From JAJXZJ01 sp050012855 (GTDB taxonomy: Bacteria > Verrucomicrobiota > Verrucomicrobiia > Limisphaerales > J093), in NCBI GenBank assembly GCA_050012855.1, contig JBEKGJ010000004.1, positions 62,001 to 126,000 on the forward strand: a DNA stretch of 64,000 bases, read 5' to 3'. Shown piece by piece: positions 1 through 9,285 of the stretch. Positions within the stretch are counted from its first letter, which is position 1; every line of letters starts with the position of its first letter. The notes beneath the pieces were generated by a model. It was given only the letters and a program-made list of their open reading frames with translations, was not told where the DNA came from and searched no databases. The translations under genes and the position numbers were made by a program.

Positions 1-3000
1 GCCGGCCCGGCACTCGCCCAGACTCAAGCACAGACTCGTCGCTCGGCGAAGTCAGTCCGGGAGACCGTCCCTTTGCGGGAAGACGGCACGGCGCTCGGGT
101 ACGTGGCGGCCCTGGCCCCGTCCGGCTTTGTTCTTTTGCGCGCGGATGACCAAGCCCCTCCTGTCAAGCTCCACAGCGAAAACGGCTCCTTCAGGAACCT
201 GCCGCCCGCCTTCCTGAAAGTCATCAAGCTGGAGCTCGCCGAGGAACTGGCGGCCTTGGAGGCGTTGAGACGCCAGCAACGGGCGGCAGACCCACGATTT
301 CCCAAACAATGGTCCGTGCTGCTCGGTACCACTGGCGACCCTCTTCCGTCCGATCCGTCCCCGCCGAGTTCTGGCCCCGGCGTGTACTTGCTGACGACGC
401 TCTGGGATCAAGGCGACCCCGACAACTACTACTGCCCTGCGGCCGTTGGAGGGCCGGGCGGTCGCGCGCCCGCTGGTTGCGCTGCCATCGCCCTGGCCCA
501 GATCCTTCGCTACCACACGCTGCCCACCTGCTTGGCTGCCAACCACACGTACCAGGATATCTGGGGTGCCTGCGTCGGCACGCACTCCATGAGTGATGCC
601 GGAATGGGTGCCTACGACTGGGCGGACATGCCGGACTTGGTGACGCCCGACAGTTGGGGCGCCGAAATCAGCGCCGTCGGACAGTTGGTTTACCATTGCG
701 CCGTCGGCTTCGAGTCCGACTTCGAGGCCGGCGGCACTTCTGCCGACCCGTCCGCCGCGCCCAACGCACTGCGTGCTTTCTTCGGTTACACGGCCGGGGA
801 TCTCGAGTGGAAGTCAGGCTATCCCAGCGCGCAATGGTACAACAAGGTTGTCGCTGACATCGATGCCGATCTCCCCATCTTCTACGCCATGTGGGAAACC
901 GGACTTACGCATGGGCACTCTTGCGTCTGCGACGGCTACCAAAACGGGAATGAAATCCACCTGAACCTCGGATGGTCCGGCGCCGGCAATGCCTGGTACA
1001 ACCTCGACACCGTCGCCGCCGGCGGATTCAACTGGACAGAGCATGGGGCCGTCTTCGGCATCGCGCCGCCGGCGTTGCCCGTCATCACAACCCAGCCACA
1101 GAGTCTCACCGTTGGCGTCGGGAGCACGGCGACCTTCCAGGTGACAGCCAGCGGGACGCCACCGCTCAGCTACCAGTGGCAGATGGACGGCGGCGAATTG
1201 CCCGGAGCGACTGGTTCGACGCTCACGCTTACAAACGTGCAACTGGATCAGGCTGCCAACTACGCCGTCGTCGTCACCGGTGTTGGCGGGAGCGTGACCA
1301 GCAGCCCGGCAACGCTCACCGTTCTTTCGGATGCTGGGCCTGCCATCCAATGGCAAGCATCGTTCGGGGGCTCTGATTATGATGAGCTTAACAGCCTCCA
1401 GCAGACGAGCGACGGCGGGTACATCTTGGGCGGTTCATCCCGGTCAGGCGTTTCGGGCAACAAGACCAGCCCCAATTACGGATGGGATGACTTTTGGGTG
1501 GTGAAGCTGGATGCCAACGGGAACAAACAATGGGACCGGTCGTTCGGAGGTTCCAGTACTGATGAGCTTTACAGCCTCAGCCAAACAAGCGATGGTGGGT
1601 ACATCTTGGGCGGTACATCCTTGTCAGGCGTTTCGGGCAATAAGACCAGCCCTAATTACGGCAACGATGACTTTTGGGTGGTGAAGCTGGATGCCAACGG
1701 AAACGAACAATGGGACCGGTCATTCGGGGGCTTCGATGACGATGATCTTCGCAGCCTCAGCCAAACAAGCGATGGTGGGTACATCTTGGGCGGTACATCC
1801 TCGTCAGGCGTTTCGGGCAACAAGACCAGCCCCTACTACGGCAACTCTGACTTTTGGGTGGTAAAACTGGATCCCAGCGGGAACAAGCAATGGGACCGGT
1901 CGTTCGGAGGCGAGCGTGACGCTGTGCTTTACAGCCTCAGCCAAACAAGCGACGACGGGTACATCTTGGGCGGTGAATCCGAGTCAGGCGTTTGGCGCAA
2001 CAAGACCAGCCCCTACTACGGCAACTCTGACTTTTGGGTGGTGAAGCTGGATGCCAACGGAAACAAACAATGGGACCGGTCGTTCGGAGGCACCGATGAG
2101 GATGACCTCTACGGCCTCAGCCAAACAAGCGACGGCGGGTTCATCTTGGGCGGTGAATCCTGGTCAGGCGTTTCGGGCAACAAGACCAGCCCCAATTACG
2201 GATGGGCTGACTTCTGGGTTGTAAAACTAGATCCCAGCGGGAACAAGCAATGGGATAGGTCGTTCGGAGGCTTCAGTACTGATGGGCTTTACAGCCTCAG
2301 CCAAACAAGCGACGGTGGGTACATCTTAGGCGGCGATTCCATGTCGGGCGTTTCGGGCAACAAAACCAGCCCCAATTACGGATGGGATAACTTTTGGGTG
2401 GTGAAGCTGGATGCCAACGGGAACAAACAGTGGGATAAGTCATTTGGCGGCAGTGATGCGGATGGGCTATACAGTCTTCAGCAGACGAGCGATGGCGGGT
2501 ACATATTGGGCGGCACGTCCTATTCTGGTGTTTCGGGCAACAAGACCAGCCCCAATTACGGCAAGAACGACTTCTGGGTGGTCAAACTCGGGCCGGAAGG
2601 CGTGGGGGCCCCGACGATCGCGACGCAACCCCAGAGCTGGATGGCGCCGCTGGGTAGCAGTGCCACTTTCACCGTGACGGCCGCCGGGGATCCGCCCCTG
2701 ACTTACCACTGGCGATTCAATGGCAGCGCCTTAAGCGACGGCACCTGGATCAGCGGAGCCACCTCCCCCTCGCTCACCATCCTCGATATCCAACCTCAGG
2801 ATCAAGGCCTGTACACTGTGGTGGTGGAGAATCCCGTCGGTGCCGTGGTCAGCACCCCTCCCGCGCGACTCACCGTCACCGTGCCGCCAGAAATCACCAG
2901 CCAGCCAGGCCCAGTGACCACCAACCAGGGTGCCACAGTCTCTTTTCGCGTGGTAGCTGCCGGCCAGCCGCCGCTCGGCTATCGCTGGCGGTGCAATGAC

Positions 3001-6000
3001 ATTCCCTTGGCGGACGGCGGCCGAGTCAGCGGCGCAACTTCAGCCTGCCTCTGGATCTCCAGCATCCAGCCCAGCGACGAAGGGAGTTACAACGTCGTGG
3101 TCAGCAATGCCGCCGGGGCGGTCGTGAGCGCGCCCGCCGGCCTGACGGTCGTTGTGCCACCCGCCATCACGCAATCCCCCACCAATCAGACAGTGCCGAC
3201 CGGTGGGAACGTGACCCTGACTGTGACCGCCGCCGGCACCGCACCGCTGAGCTATCAGTGGCAGAAGGATGAGGTCGTGTTATCCGACGGCGGACGGATT
3301 AGCGGGGCGGCCTCAGCGCAGTTGGCCATTTCCAACGTGCAGGCAGCGGACACGGGGAGTTATGTGGTCGTCGTGACCAATGCTGCCGGTGCTGTGACGA
3401 GCACGCCGCCCGCGGTCTTGACGGTGCGCGTGTCACCTTCGATCACCTGGCCGACGCCAGCCGACATCACGTACGGGACACCATTGAGTTCTGTGCAATT
3501 GAACGCGACGGCAACTGTCTCTGGAACCAGTGTTCCCGGAACATTTGCCTATTCTCCTGCTGCTCTAACAATGCTGGGCGCAGGGAATGCCCAAACTCTT
3601 TTTGTGACGTTTACGCCGACGGATACCACGCACTATCTGCCAGCGACGGCGTTGGTGAGTATAAACGTGTTGAAGGCCCCGCTGACGGTGACGGCCGGCA
3701 ACGTCAGCCGGACTTACGGCAACGCCAACCTGCCCTTCAGCGCGACGATCACCGGGTTTGTCAACGGCGACACGGTGGCGGTGGTGAGTGGATCGGCCAG
3801 TCTGAATACGGCTGCCACGGCCATGAGTCCGATCGGCCCGTATCCGATTGTGCCAACGCTGGGGACGCTCACCGCGGCCAATTACACCTTCGCGAGTTTC
3901 GTGGACGGGACACTGACGGTGGCGCCGTCGGCCCTCACGATCCGAGCCAATGACCGGAGCAAAACCTACGGACAATCTGTGACCTTCGTCGGAACGGAAT
4001 TCACAACCAACGGCCTGTTGGGCAGTGACACTGTGACGAACGTGGCGCTTACCAGTGCAGGCGCGGCGGCAGCAGCCACCGCAGCCGGTTCGCCATATAG
4101 CATTGTCCCCAGCAGTGCGACCGGCACTGGCCTGGGCAATTACGCCATCAACTACCAGAGCGCGGCGCTAGCGGTCAGCCCTGCGGCACTGACGCTCACG
4201 GCCAATGGACGGAGCAAGACCTACGGCCAATCGGTGACTTTCGCCGGGACCGAGTTCACGACCGCCGGCTTGCAGAACTCCGAGACGGTGGGGACGGTGA
4301 CCTTGACCAGCAGCGGCGCCGGGCCAACGGCGACGGTGGCGGGTTCGCCTTACAGCATCGTGCCCAGCGCGGCGACTGGCGGGACGTTCAACCCAGCCAA
4401 TTACACGATCAGCTATCAGCTGGGAGCGATGACGGTGGGGGCGGCCTCGCTCACGATCACAGCCAACAACCGGAGCAAGACCTACGGACAGACGGTGACT
4501 TTCGCCGGGACAGAGTTCACGACCGCCGGTTTGCAGAACTCCGAAACGGTGGGGACGGTGACCTTGACCAGCAGCGGCGCTGGGCCAACGGCGACGGTGG
4601 CGGGTTCGCCTTACAGCATCGTGCCCAGCGCGGCTAGCGGCGGGACCTTCAATCCGGCCAACTACACGCTCACCTACCAAAACGGGACACTGACGGTGAC
4701 GCGGGCGGCGCTGACCATCATGGCCAGCAGCCGGAGCAAGACCTACGGACAGACGGTGACTTTCGCCGGCACCGAGTTCACGACCTCCGGATTGCAGAGC
4801 GGAGAGACGGTGGGGTCGGTGACCTTGACCAGCAGCGGCGCCGGGCCAACGGTGACGGTGGCGGGTTCGCCTTACAGCATCGTGCCCAGCGCGGCCAGCG
4901 GCGGGACGTTCAACCCGGCCAACTACACGATCAGTTATCAAAACGGAGCGTTGACGGTGACGACGGCGGTTTTGACGGTGACGGCGGACTCGAAGTCGCG
5001 AGGTTACGGAGCGGCCAATCCGGCGCTGACCTACACGATCACCGGTTACCAGAACGGGGAGAATGCCACCACTGCGGGCGTGACAGGGGCTCCTACGCTG
5101 TCCACGACGGCGACGGCGATTAGTTCGGTCGCTGGCAGTCCCTACCCGATCACCTGTGGAGTAGCGACGCTGGCTGCGGCCAATTACAGCTTCACGGCGA
5201 CAAACGGAGCGTTGACGGTGACGCCGGCCGCGCTGACAATCGCGGCCAACAACCGGAGCAAGACCTACGGACAGACGGTGACTTTCGCCGGGACCGAGTT
5301 CACGGCCGCCGGTTTGCAGAACTCCGAAACGGTGGGGACGGTGACCTTGACCAGCAGTGGCGCGGTCACGGCGGCAGGGGTGAGCGGCTCGCCCTACAGT
5401 ATTGTTCCCAGCGCGGCGAGTGGCGGGACGTTCAACCCGGCCAACTACACGCTCACCTACCAAAACGGGACACTGACGGTGACACCGGCGGCATTGACCA
5501 TCACGGCCAGCAACCGGAGCAAGACCTACGGACAGACGGTGACTTTCGCCGGCACCGAGTTCACGACCTCCGGATTGCAGAGCGGAGAGACGGTGGGGTC
5601 GGTGACCTTGACCAGCAGTAGCGCGGTCGCGGCGGCAGGGGTGAGCGGCTCGCCCTACAGTATTGTTCCCAGCGCGGCGACTGGTGGGACCTTCAATCCG
5701 GCCAACTACACGTTCACCTACCAAAACGGGACACTGACGGTGACGCCGGCGGCATTGACCATCACGGCCACCAACCGGAGCAAGACCTACGGACAGACGG
5801 TGACTTTCGCTGGCACCGAGTTCACGGCCGCCGGATTGCAGAACGGAGAGACGGTGGGGACGGTGACCTTGACCAGCAGCGGCGCCGGGCCAACGGCGAC
5901 GGTGGCGGGTTCGCCTTACAGCATCGTGCCCAGCGGGGCCAGCGGCGGGACCTTCAATCCGGCCAACTACACCATCGGCTATCAAAACGGGACGCTGACG

Positions 6001-6234
6001 GTGACCCAGGCGAATATCGTCATCAGCAATCCAACCATCGTAGGCCAGACGCTGAGTTTCACCGTGCCGACGGTCGTGGGTGCAACCTACGTGCTCGAAT
6101 ACAAGAACTCCCTCGCGGACGCGAGTTGGACGGTGGCGCTGACGCTGGCCGGCACGGGCGACGTGGTCACGTTCACCGACGATACCACCAGCAGTCCGGC
6201 CCGGTTCTATCGGGTTCGCGTCGAATACGAATAG
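1..6234 (+). CDS. Giant secreted C10-type cysteine peptidase with Ig-like, 60-residue repeat and MBG modules (5' end outside window)
   Basis: The reading frame is open from base 1, so the signal peptide and start lie to the left; the first in-frame start-like codon (TTG at 73) is inside a streptopain-like propeptide (GFVLLRADD). The peptidase domain follows: a catalytic Cys in AGCAAIALAQ (codon 478-480) and a catalytic His in GHSCVCDGY (codon 916-918). This pair identifies family C10, which cleaves proteins outside the cell. After it come one Ig-like domain (about 1072-1335), seven 60-residue repeats, three more Ig-like domains (about 2605-3430), about nine MBG-type modules and a C-terminal domain with a YVLEY...RFYRVRV pattern. 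I see no PEP-CTERM or membrane anchor. The repeats probably make a surface stalk or adhesive platform. The peptidase assignment is firm; the substrate is unknown. Confidence 0.9.
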   Translation, partial: AGPALAQTQAQTRRSAKSVRETVPLREDGTALGYVAALAPSGFVLLRADDQAPPVKLHSENGSFRNLPPAFLKVIKLELAEELAALEALRRQQRAADPRFPKQWSVLLGTTGDPLPSDPSPPSSGPGVYLLTTLWDQGDPDNYYCPAAVGGPGGRAPAGCAAIALAQILRYHTLPTCLAANHTYQDIWGACVGTHSMSDAGMGAYDWADMPDLVTPDSWGAEISAVGQLVYHCAVGFESDFEAGGTSADPSAAPNALRAFFGYTAGDLEWKSGYPSAQWYNKVVADIDADLPIFYAMWETGLTHGHSCVCDGYQNGNEIHLNLGWSGAGNAWYNLDTVAAGGFNWTEHGAVFGIAPPALPVITTQPQSLTVGVGSTATFQVTASGTPPLSYQWQMDGGELPGATGSTLTLTNVQLDQAANYAVVVTGVGGSVTSSPATLTVLSDAGPAIQWQASFGGSDYDELNSLQQTSDGGYILGGSSRSGVSGNKTSPNYGWDDFWVVKLDANGNKQWDRSFGGSSTDELYSLSQTSDGGYILGGTSLSGVSGNKTSPNYGNDDFWVVKLDANGNEQWDRSFGGFDDDDLRSLSQTSDGGYILGGTSSSGVSGNKTSPYYGNSDFWVVKLDPSGNKQWDRSFGGERDAVLYSLSQTSDDGYILGGESESGVWRNKTSPYYGNSDFWVVKLDANGNKQWDRSFGGTDEDDLYGLSQTSDGGFILGGESWSGVSGNKTSPNYGWADFWVVKLDPSGNKQWDRSFGGFSTDGLYSLSQTSDGGYILGGDSMSGVSGNKTSPNYGWDNFWVVKLDANGNKQWDKSFGGSDADGLYSLQQTSDGGYILGGTSYSGVSGNKTSPNYGKNDFWVVKLGPEGVGAPTIATQPQSWMAPLGSSATFTVTAAGDPPLTYHWRFNGSALSDGTWISGATSPSLTILDIQPQDQGLYTVVVENPVGAVVSTPPARLTVTVPPEITSQPGPVTTNQGATVSFRVVAAGQPPLGYRWRCNDIPLADGGRVSGATSACLWISSIQPSDEGSYNVVVSNAAGAVVSAPAGLTVVVPPAITQSPTNQTVPTGGNVTLTVTAAGTAPLSYQWQKDEVVLSDGGRISGAASAQLAISNVQAADTGSYVVVVTNAAGAVTSTPPAVLTVRVSPSITWPTPADITYGTPLSSVQLNATATVSGTSVPGTFAYSPAALTMLGAGNAQTLFVTFTPTDTTHYLPATALVSINVLKAPLTVTAGNVSRTYGNANLPFSATITGFVNGDTVAVVSGSASLNTAATAMSPIGPYPIVPTLGTLTAANYTFASFVDGTLTVAPSALTIRANDRSKTYGQSVTFVGTEFTTNGLLGSDTVTNVALTSAGAAAAATAAGSPYSIVPSSATGTGLGNYAINYQSAALAVSPAALTLTANGRSKTYGQSVTFAGTEFTTAGLQNSETVGTVTLTSSGAGPTATVAGSPYSIVPSAATGGTFNPANYTISYQLGAMTVGAASLTITANNRSKTYGQTVTFAGTEFTTAGLQNSETVGTVTLTSSGAGPTATVAGSPYSIVPSAASGGTFNPANYTLTYQNGTLTVTRAALTIMASSRSKTYGQTVTFAGTEFTTSGLQSGETVGSVTLTSSGAGPTVTVAGSPYSIVPSAASGGTFNPANYTISYQNGALTVTTAVLTVTADSKSRGYGAANPALTYTITGYQNGENATTAGVTGAPTLSTTATAISSVAGSPYPITCGVATLAAANYSFTATNGALTVTPAALTIAANNRSKTYGQTVTFAGTEFTAAGLQNSETVGTVTLTSSGAVTAAGVSGSPYSIVPSAASGGTFNPANYTLTYQNGTLTVTPAALTITASNRSKTYGQTVTFAGTEFTTSGLQSGETVGSVTLTSSSAVAAAGVSGSPYSIVPSAATGGTFNPANYTFTYQNGTLTVTPAALTITATNRSKTYGQTVTFAGTEFTAAGLQNGETVGTVTLTSSGAGPTATVAGSPYSIVPSGASGGTFNPANYTIGYQNGTLTVTQANIVISNPTIVGQTLSFTVPTVVGATYVLEYKNSLADASWTVALTLAGTGDVVTFTDDTTSSPARFYRVRVEYE
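1360..2592 (+). repeat. Seven in-frame 180-bp repeats (60 residues each)
   Basis: Units start at 1360, 1540, 1720, 1900, 2080, 2260 and 2440, each opening with SFGG and containing TSDGGYILGG, GNKTSP and DFWVVKLD. The period is exactly 180 bp with no indels; the last unit ends at VVKLG. Seven blade-sized units would suit a seven-bladed beta-propeller. Nucleotide identity between units is high, which suggests recent duplication or gene conversion. Confidence 0.9.
3673..6003 (+). repeat. MBG-type module array
   Basis: About nine modules of 80-90 residues. Most open with ALTI.A.NRSKTYGQ and close with NPANYT...YQNGTLTVT. Two (starting about 3673 and 4969) are of the longer YGNANLPF / YGAANPALTYTITGY type. 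Neighbouring modules are nearly identical at the DNA level, so assembly collapse or recombination is likely here. Confidence 0.85.
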
Positions 6235-6262
6235 GTCGCGGCTTCGGCCAAGGCCCAACCGG

Positions 6263-6470
6263 ATGATCGCGGTTCGCGGGGACGCCCCACCGGGGAATGG
6301 CGAGTTTCGAGGCGCGAGTGACGAAGTGGAGAGAGTTCGCGAGGTCGGGGCACGAGCTTTTCCGCGACCCTGCTCCGCCCGCTCAACTCTCAACTCACCA
6401 CCCTCTCAACTTGCCCGCCGGCTCGCGGGGACGCTCGTCCCCACCGGGCCAGGCGAATTCGGACCTTGCC
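6263..6470. repeat. Intergenic heptad-type repeat block
   Basis: Most of the 333-bp gap 6235-6567 is repeat DNA. It carries the GCTCGCGGGGACGC module twice (about 6275 and 6420), a 7-base periodic run (GAATGGC GAGTTTC GAGGCGC GAGTGAC) and the CTCAACTCTCAACTC run. The same pieces recur at 7310-7810, 18306-18420, 27226-27300, 28700-28975 and 39296-39470. I see no gene. Confidence 0.7.
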
Positions 6471-6526
6471 CGGCGGGTCGTTCACTTGCGCGGGGGGAGG
6501 TCTGTGCTAGGTTACGCAACCAAGTT

Positions 6527-6542
6527 TGATGAAACTTCATCA
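6527..6542. promoter_or_regulatory. Perfect inverted repeat upstream of sodA, possible operator
   Basis: TGATGAA-AC-TTCATCA has 7-bp arms and a 2-bp spacer, ending 25 bp before the sodA start. Its size and place suit a dimeric regulator. It does not match the Fur or PerR consensus sequences I know, so the regulator is unknown. Confidence 0.4.
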
Positions 6543-6567
6543 TTCCAAAACAGAATACATCTAAATT

Positions 6568-7194
6568 ATGCCTCACGAACTACCGCAGTTGCCCTACGCG
6601 AAGGACGCGCTGGAACCGTACATTGACGCGCTGACCATGGAGATTCACCACGGCAAGCATCACAATGCCTACGTGACGAACCTCAACAAAGCCATCGCCG
6701 GCAACGCGCCGCTCGAGGGCAAGTCCATGGACGCCCTCATCGCCGACCTGGCCGGCGTGCCGGATGCGATCCGCACCGCGGTTCGCAACAACGGCGGGGG
6801 ACATTGGAATCACAGCTTCTTCTGGAAGATCATGGCGCCCCAGGCCGGCGGCGCGCCGACGGGCAAACTGGCCGCCGACCTCGCGTCCGCGTTCGGCAGC
6901 TTCGACGCCTTTAAGGAGAAGTTCGAAACGGCGGGCGCGACCCGCTTCGGCAGCGGCTGGGCCTGGCTCGTGGTGAACCAGGGCAAGATCGAGGTGGTTT
7001 CGACCCCGAACCAGGACAACCCGCTCATGGGCAAGGCGATTGCCGGGGTCGAAGGCAAGCCGATCCTGGGCGTGGATGTCTGGGAACACGCCTATTACTT
7101 GAAGTATCAAAACCGGCGGCCGGATTACCTGAAGGCCTGGTGGAACGTGGTGAACTGGGCCGAAGTGGCCCGGCATTACGCGGCCGCCAGTTGA
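6568..7194 (+). CDS. sodA: Superoxide dismutase, Mn-type of the Fe/Mn family
   Basis: Converts superoxide to oxygen and hydrogen peroxide. The 208-residue length is normal for the family. All four metal ligands are present: H27 (MEIHHGKHH), H82 (HWNHSFFW), D170 and H174 (DVWEHAYY). The outer-sphere glutamine is Q149 in NQDNP with a glycine (GGGH) at the position where Fe enzymes carry Gln; this is the Mn-type arrangement. No signal peptide is seen, so it should be cytoplasmic. It is monocistronic, with an inverted repeat upstream and a strong terminator downstream. No good Shine-Dalgarno sequence precedes the ATG. Confidence 0.97.
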   Translation: MPHELPQLPYAKDALEPYIDALTMEIHHGKHHNAYVTNLNKAIAGNAPLEGKSMDALIADLAGVPDAIRTAVRNNGGGHWNHSFFWKIMAPQAGGAPTGKLAADLASAFGSFDAFKEKFETAGATRFGSGWAWLVVNQGKIEVVSTPNQDNPLMGKAIAGVEGKPILGVDVWEHAYYLKYQNRRPDYLKAWWNVVNWAEVARHYAAAS

Positions 7195-7215
7195 CCCGCG
7201 CTCCCTCGACTTCGC

Positions 7216-7250
7216 GGGCACGTCATCTCGCAAAGGCGTGCCCTTTTTTT
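7216..7250 (+). terminator. Rho-independent terminator of sodA
   Basis: Arms GGGCACG (7216-7222) and CGTGCCC (7237-7243) are perfectly complementary across a 14-base loop. Seven T follow directly. It lies 22 bp after the sodA stop. Confidence 0.85.
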
Positions 7251-7309
7251 GTTTCGCTGCGATCCCGCAGCCATCTCCCGGGCCAGGCCTGGCCGTGTCC
7301 CGATTTGGC

Positions 7310-7810
7310 GGGGCGCTGACGAGTTGGCTCGAGGGGACCCCACCAGAGAATTGCGAGTTGCGATCTTCGAGTGGCGAATTCGCGGTCTCCGATGGTGGGT
7401 CGTGGACCGCTGGGCCTGCCTGTGCGGATCGGCATCTGCCTGTGCGGCCGCAGACAGGCACAGACAGGCCACGACATCCCCCAGCCGCCCAGCGGTCGGC
7501 CGGCCACCACGCAGAGCAGCGGCGAATTACGAGGTCCGGCGGTCGAGGTGCGAGGCTTGCCGCAACCCTCCTCCGGCCGCTCAACTCTCAACTCTCAACC
7601 ATCACCCATCAACCCGATTGCGGCTCGCCGAGACGCCCCGGCGGAGAATTGCGAGTGTCGAGTGTCGAGTGTCGAATTTGTGAGGATTCCTGGAATTCGT
7701 GTCTCGGCTCGCCGGGACGCCCCACCAGAGAATTGCGAATGGCGAATGGCGAGGGACGAATGGTGGGTCGTGGACCGCTGGGCCTGCCTGTGCGGATCGG
7801 CACGTCGGTT
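7310..7810. repeat. Long heptad-type repeat block
   Basis: This block fills most of the 768-bp gap between sodA and the kinase. It carries two copies of a module reading GGTGGGTCGTGGACCGCTGG followed by GCCTGCCTGTGCGGATCGGC (from about 7393 and 7762). Two GCTCGCCG(A/G)GACGCCCC modules also occur. The 7-base runs include GAGTGTC three times (about 7651-7671), CAACTCT twice followed by CAACCAT and CACCCAT, and GAATGGC twice. Open frames across it (such as the in-frame extension of the kinase) are repeat read-through. Confidence 0.75.
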
Positions 7811-7962
7811 TTCCCGGTCTTGCCTCACGCACGGGAAGCTTTAGAATACGCCACGTCCGGCGCCCGATTCCGCGCCGGGAAACGACACGACATGGCTTCA
7901 TTCACCGCCATCCTTGCGCAACGGCGCCAACGGGGCCGTTGACGGACCGCCCTTTTTCCTGC

Positions 7963-9285
7963 ATGGCCGCCGGCAAATCCAGTTTTCTCGACAAGGTGCT
8001 TGGCCGCATCGGCCGGCTGGACGCCGATGGACTGCAGAAGGTCGTGCAGCGTCTGGCCCGCGAGCGCGATTTTCTCGAAACCCTGTTCAACACGATCGAA
8101 GATGGCGTGCTGGTGGTCAACGCGCAGGGCCGGGTTGCCTATCTGAACCAGGCCGTGACGCGTCTCCTGGGGCTGCAACCGGAGAGCGCCGAGGGCCAGC
8201 CGGTCACCCGATTCCTGCCCGAGCTTGACTGGGCGAAGATCCAGTCGCTGGCCCGCGCCGACGGCAAGACCGCAGTACGCTACGAGTTCGAGGTGGATTA
8301 TCCGCGACCGCGTTGCCTGCATGTGTTCGCCGCGCCGCTCGGCGGCGACCCCGGTCGGAACGACGGGGTGGCGTTGATCATGCACGACGCGACCGAGGCG
8401 CGGCAGAAGACCGCGGAGGCGATCGAGAGCGAGCGGTTGCAGGCGCTGACCCTGCTGGCGGCGAGCGTCGCCCACGAGCTGGGCAACCCGCTCAACGCCC
8501 TGCACATCCACCTCCAGTTGATGGAGCGGGAGGTGCGCCGGCTGCGGGAAGCGGGTGTCGCCCGCACGCCGCGGCGGTCCGGCCAGAGCGAGAGCGGTGC
8601 CGCCGGCCACGCGGCCTCCGGGGAAGTCAACGAGGTCGCGGGCCGGCTGGAGAAATACCTCGGCGTGGCGCGGGGGGAGATCACGCGGCTGGACTACATC
8701 ATCACGCAGTTCCTGCAGGCGTTGCGGCCCACGCCCCCGCGAATCGAACCCAGCTCGCTCAACGAGGCGGTTCACCAAACTCTCGACCTGCTCCGGCCGG
8801 AACTGGAGAACCGCGGCCTGCTGGTGGAGGACAAGCTGGCGCGGCCGTTGCCGGAAGCGCCTTTCGACCCCGGGCAGATCAAGCAGGCGCTGGTGAACCT
8901 GGTGAAGAACTCGATGCAGGCGATGACCCGCGGCGGCGTGCTCACGCTGGAGACGGGCCGGCTGGGCGACTCGGTGTGGGTCAGCATTGCCGACACCGGG
9001 GTGGGCATTCCGCGCGACCAGTTGAAGCGGCTGTTCGAGCCGTTTTTCACGACCAAGAAGACGGGCACGGGGCTCGGGCTGATGATCGTTTACCGGATCC
9101 TGCGCGAGCACGGCGGGCACATTGATGTGGAAAGCCGCCCGGGCGAGGGAACGACCTTCCGGCTCTGGCTGCCGCTGCGGGAACGCACGCCGCGGCTGCT
9201 GGCGGCGGCGGCAAGCCAGGCCGGCCCCGCCTCCGATGCGACCGCCGCGCCGGACGCGGAGGCGGCTCACAAACCGGTCGGGTGA
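7963..9285 (+). CDS. PAS-domain sensor histidine kinase, NtrB-like
   Basis: A 440-residue soluble kinase. It has a PAS domain at about residues 40-145 (FLETLFNTIEDGVLVV), a dimerisation/phosphoacceptor helix with H171 in VAHELGNPLNAL, and a HATPase domain at about 300-415 with the N box (NLVKNSMQA), DTGVGIP, a TTK...GTGLGL lid and a G2-type end. It should phosphorylate a response regulator, but none is encoded beside it. No membrane segments are seen, so the signal is probably intracellular. I chose the ATG at 7963 because the frame upstream (to 7699) runs through intergenic repeats. The 3' end overlaps the convergent Nif3 gene by 19 bp. Confidence 0.9.
   Translation: MAAGKSSFLDKVLGRIGRLDADGLQKVVQRLARERDFLETLFNTIEDGVLVVNAQGRVAYLNQAVTRLLGLQPESAEGQPVTRFLPELDWAKIQSLARADGKTAVRYEFEVDYPRPRCLHVFAAPLGGDPGRNDGVALIMHDATEARQKTAEAIESERLQALTLLAASVAHELGNPLNALHIHLQLMEREVRRLREAGVARTPRRSGQSESGAAGHAASGEVNEVAGRLEKYLGVARGEITRLDYIITQFLQALRPTPPRIEPSSLNEAVHQTLDLLRPELENRGLLVEDKLARPLPEAPFDPGQIKQALVNLVKNSMQAMTRGGVLTLETGRLGDSVWVSIADTGVGIPRDQLKRLFEPFFTTKKTGTGLGLMIVYRILREHGGHIDVESRPGEGTTFRLWLPLRERTPRLLAAAASQAGPASDATAAPDAEAAHKPVG

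Noticed and set aside
4168..6393. 741-codon open frame on the minus strand
   Set aside because: It lies opposite the MBG array of the giant protein. High GC and repeats keep the antisense frame open; its protein is Arg/Gly/His-rich and repeats with the array.
7699..7962. N-terminal extension of the histidine kinase frame
   Set aside because: The stretch is repeat DNA shared with other gaps; the protein begins well at MAAGKSS (7963).
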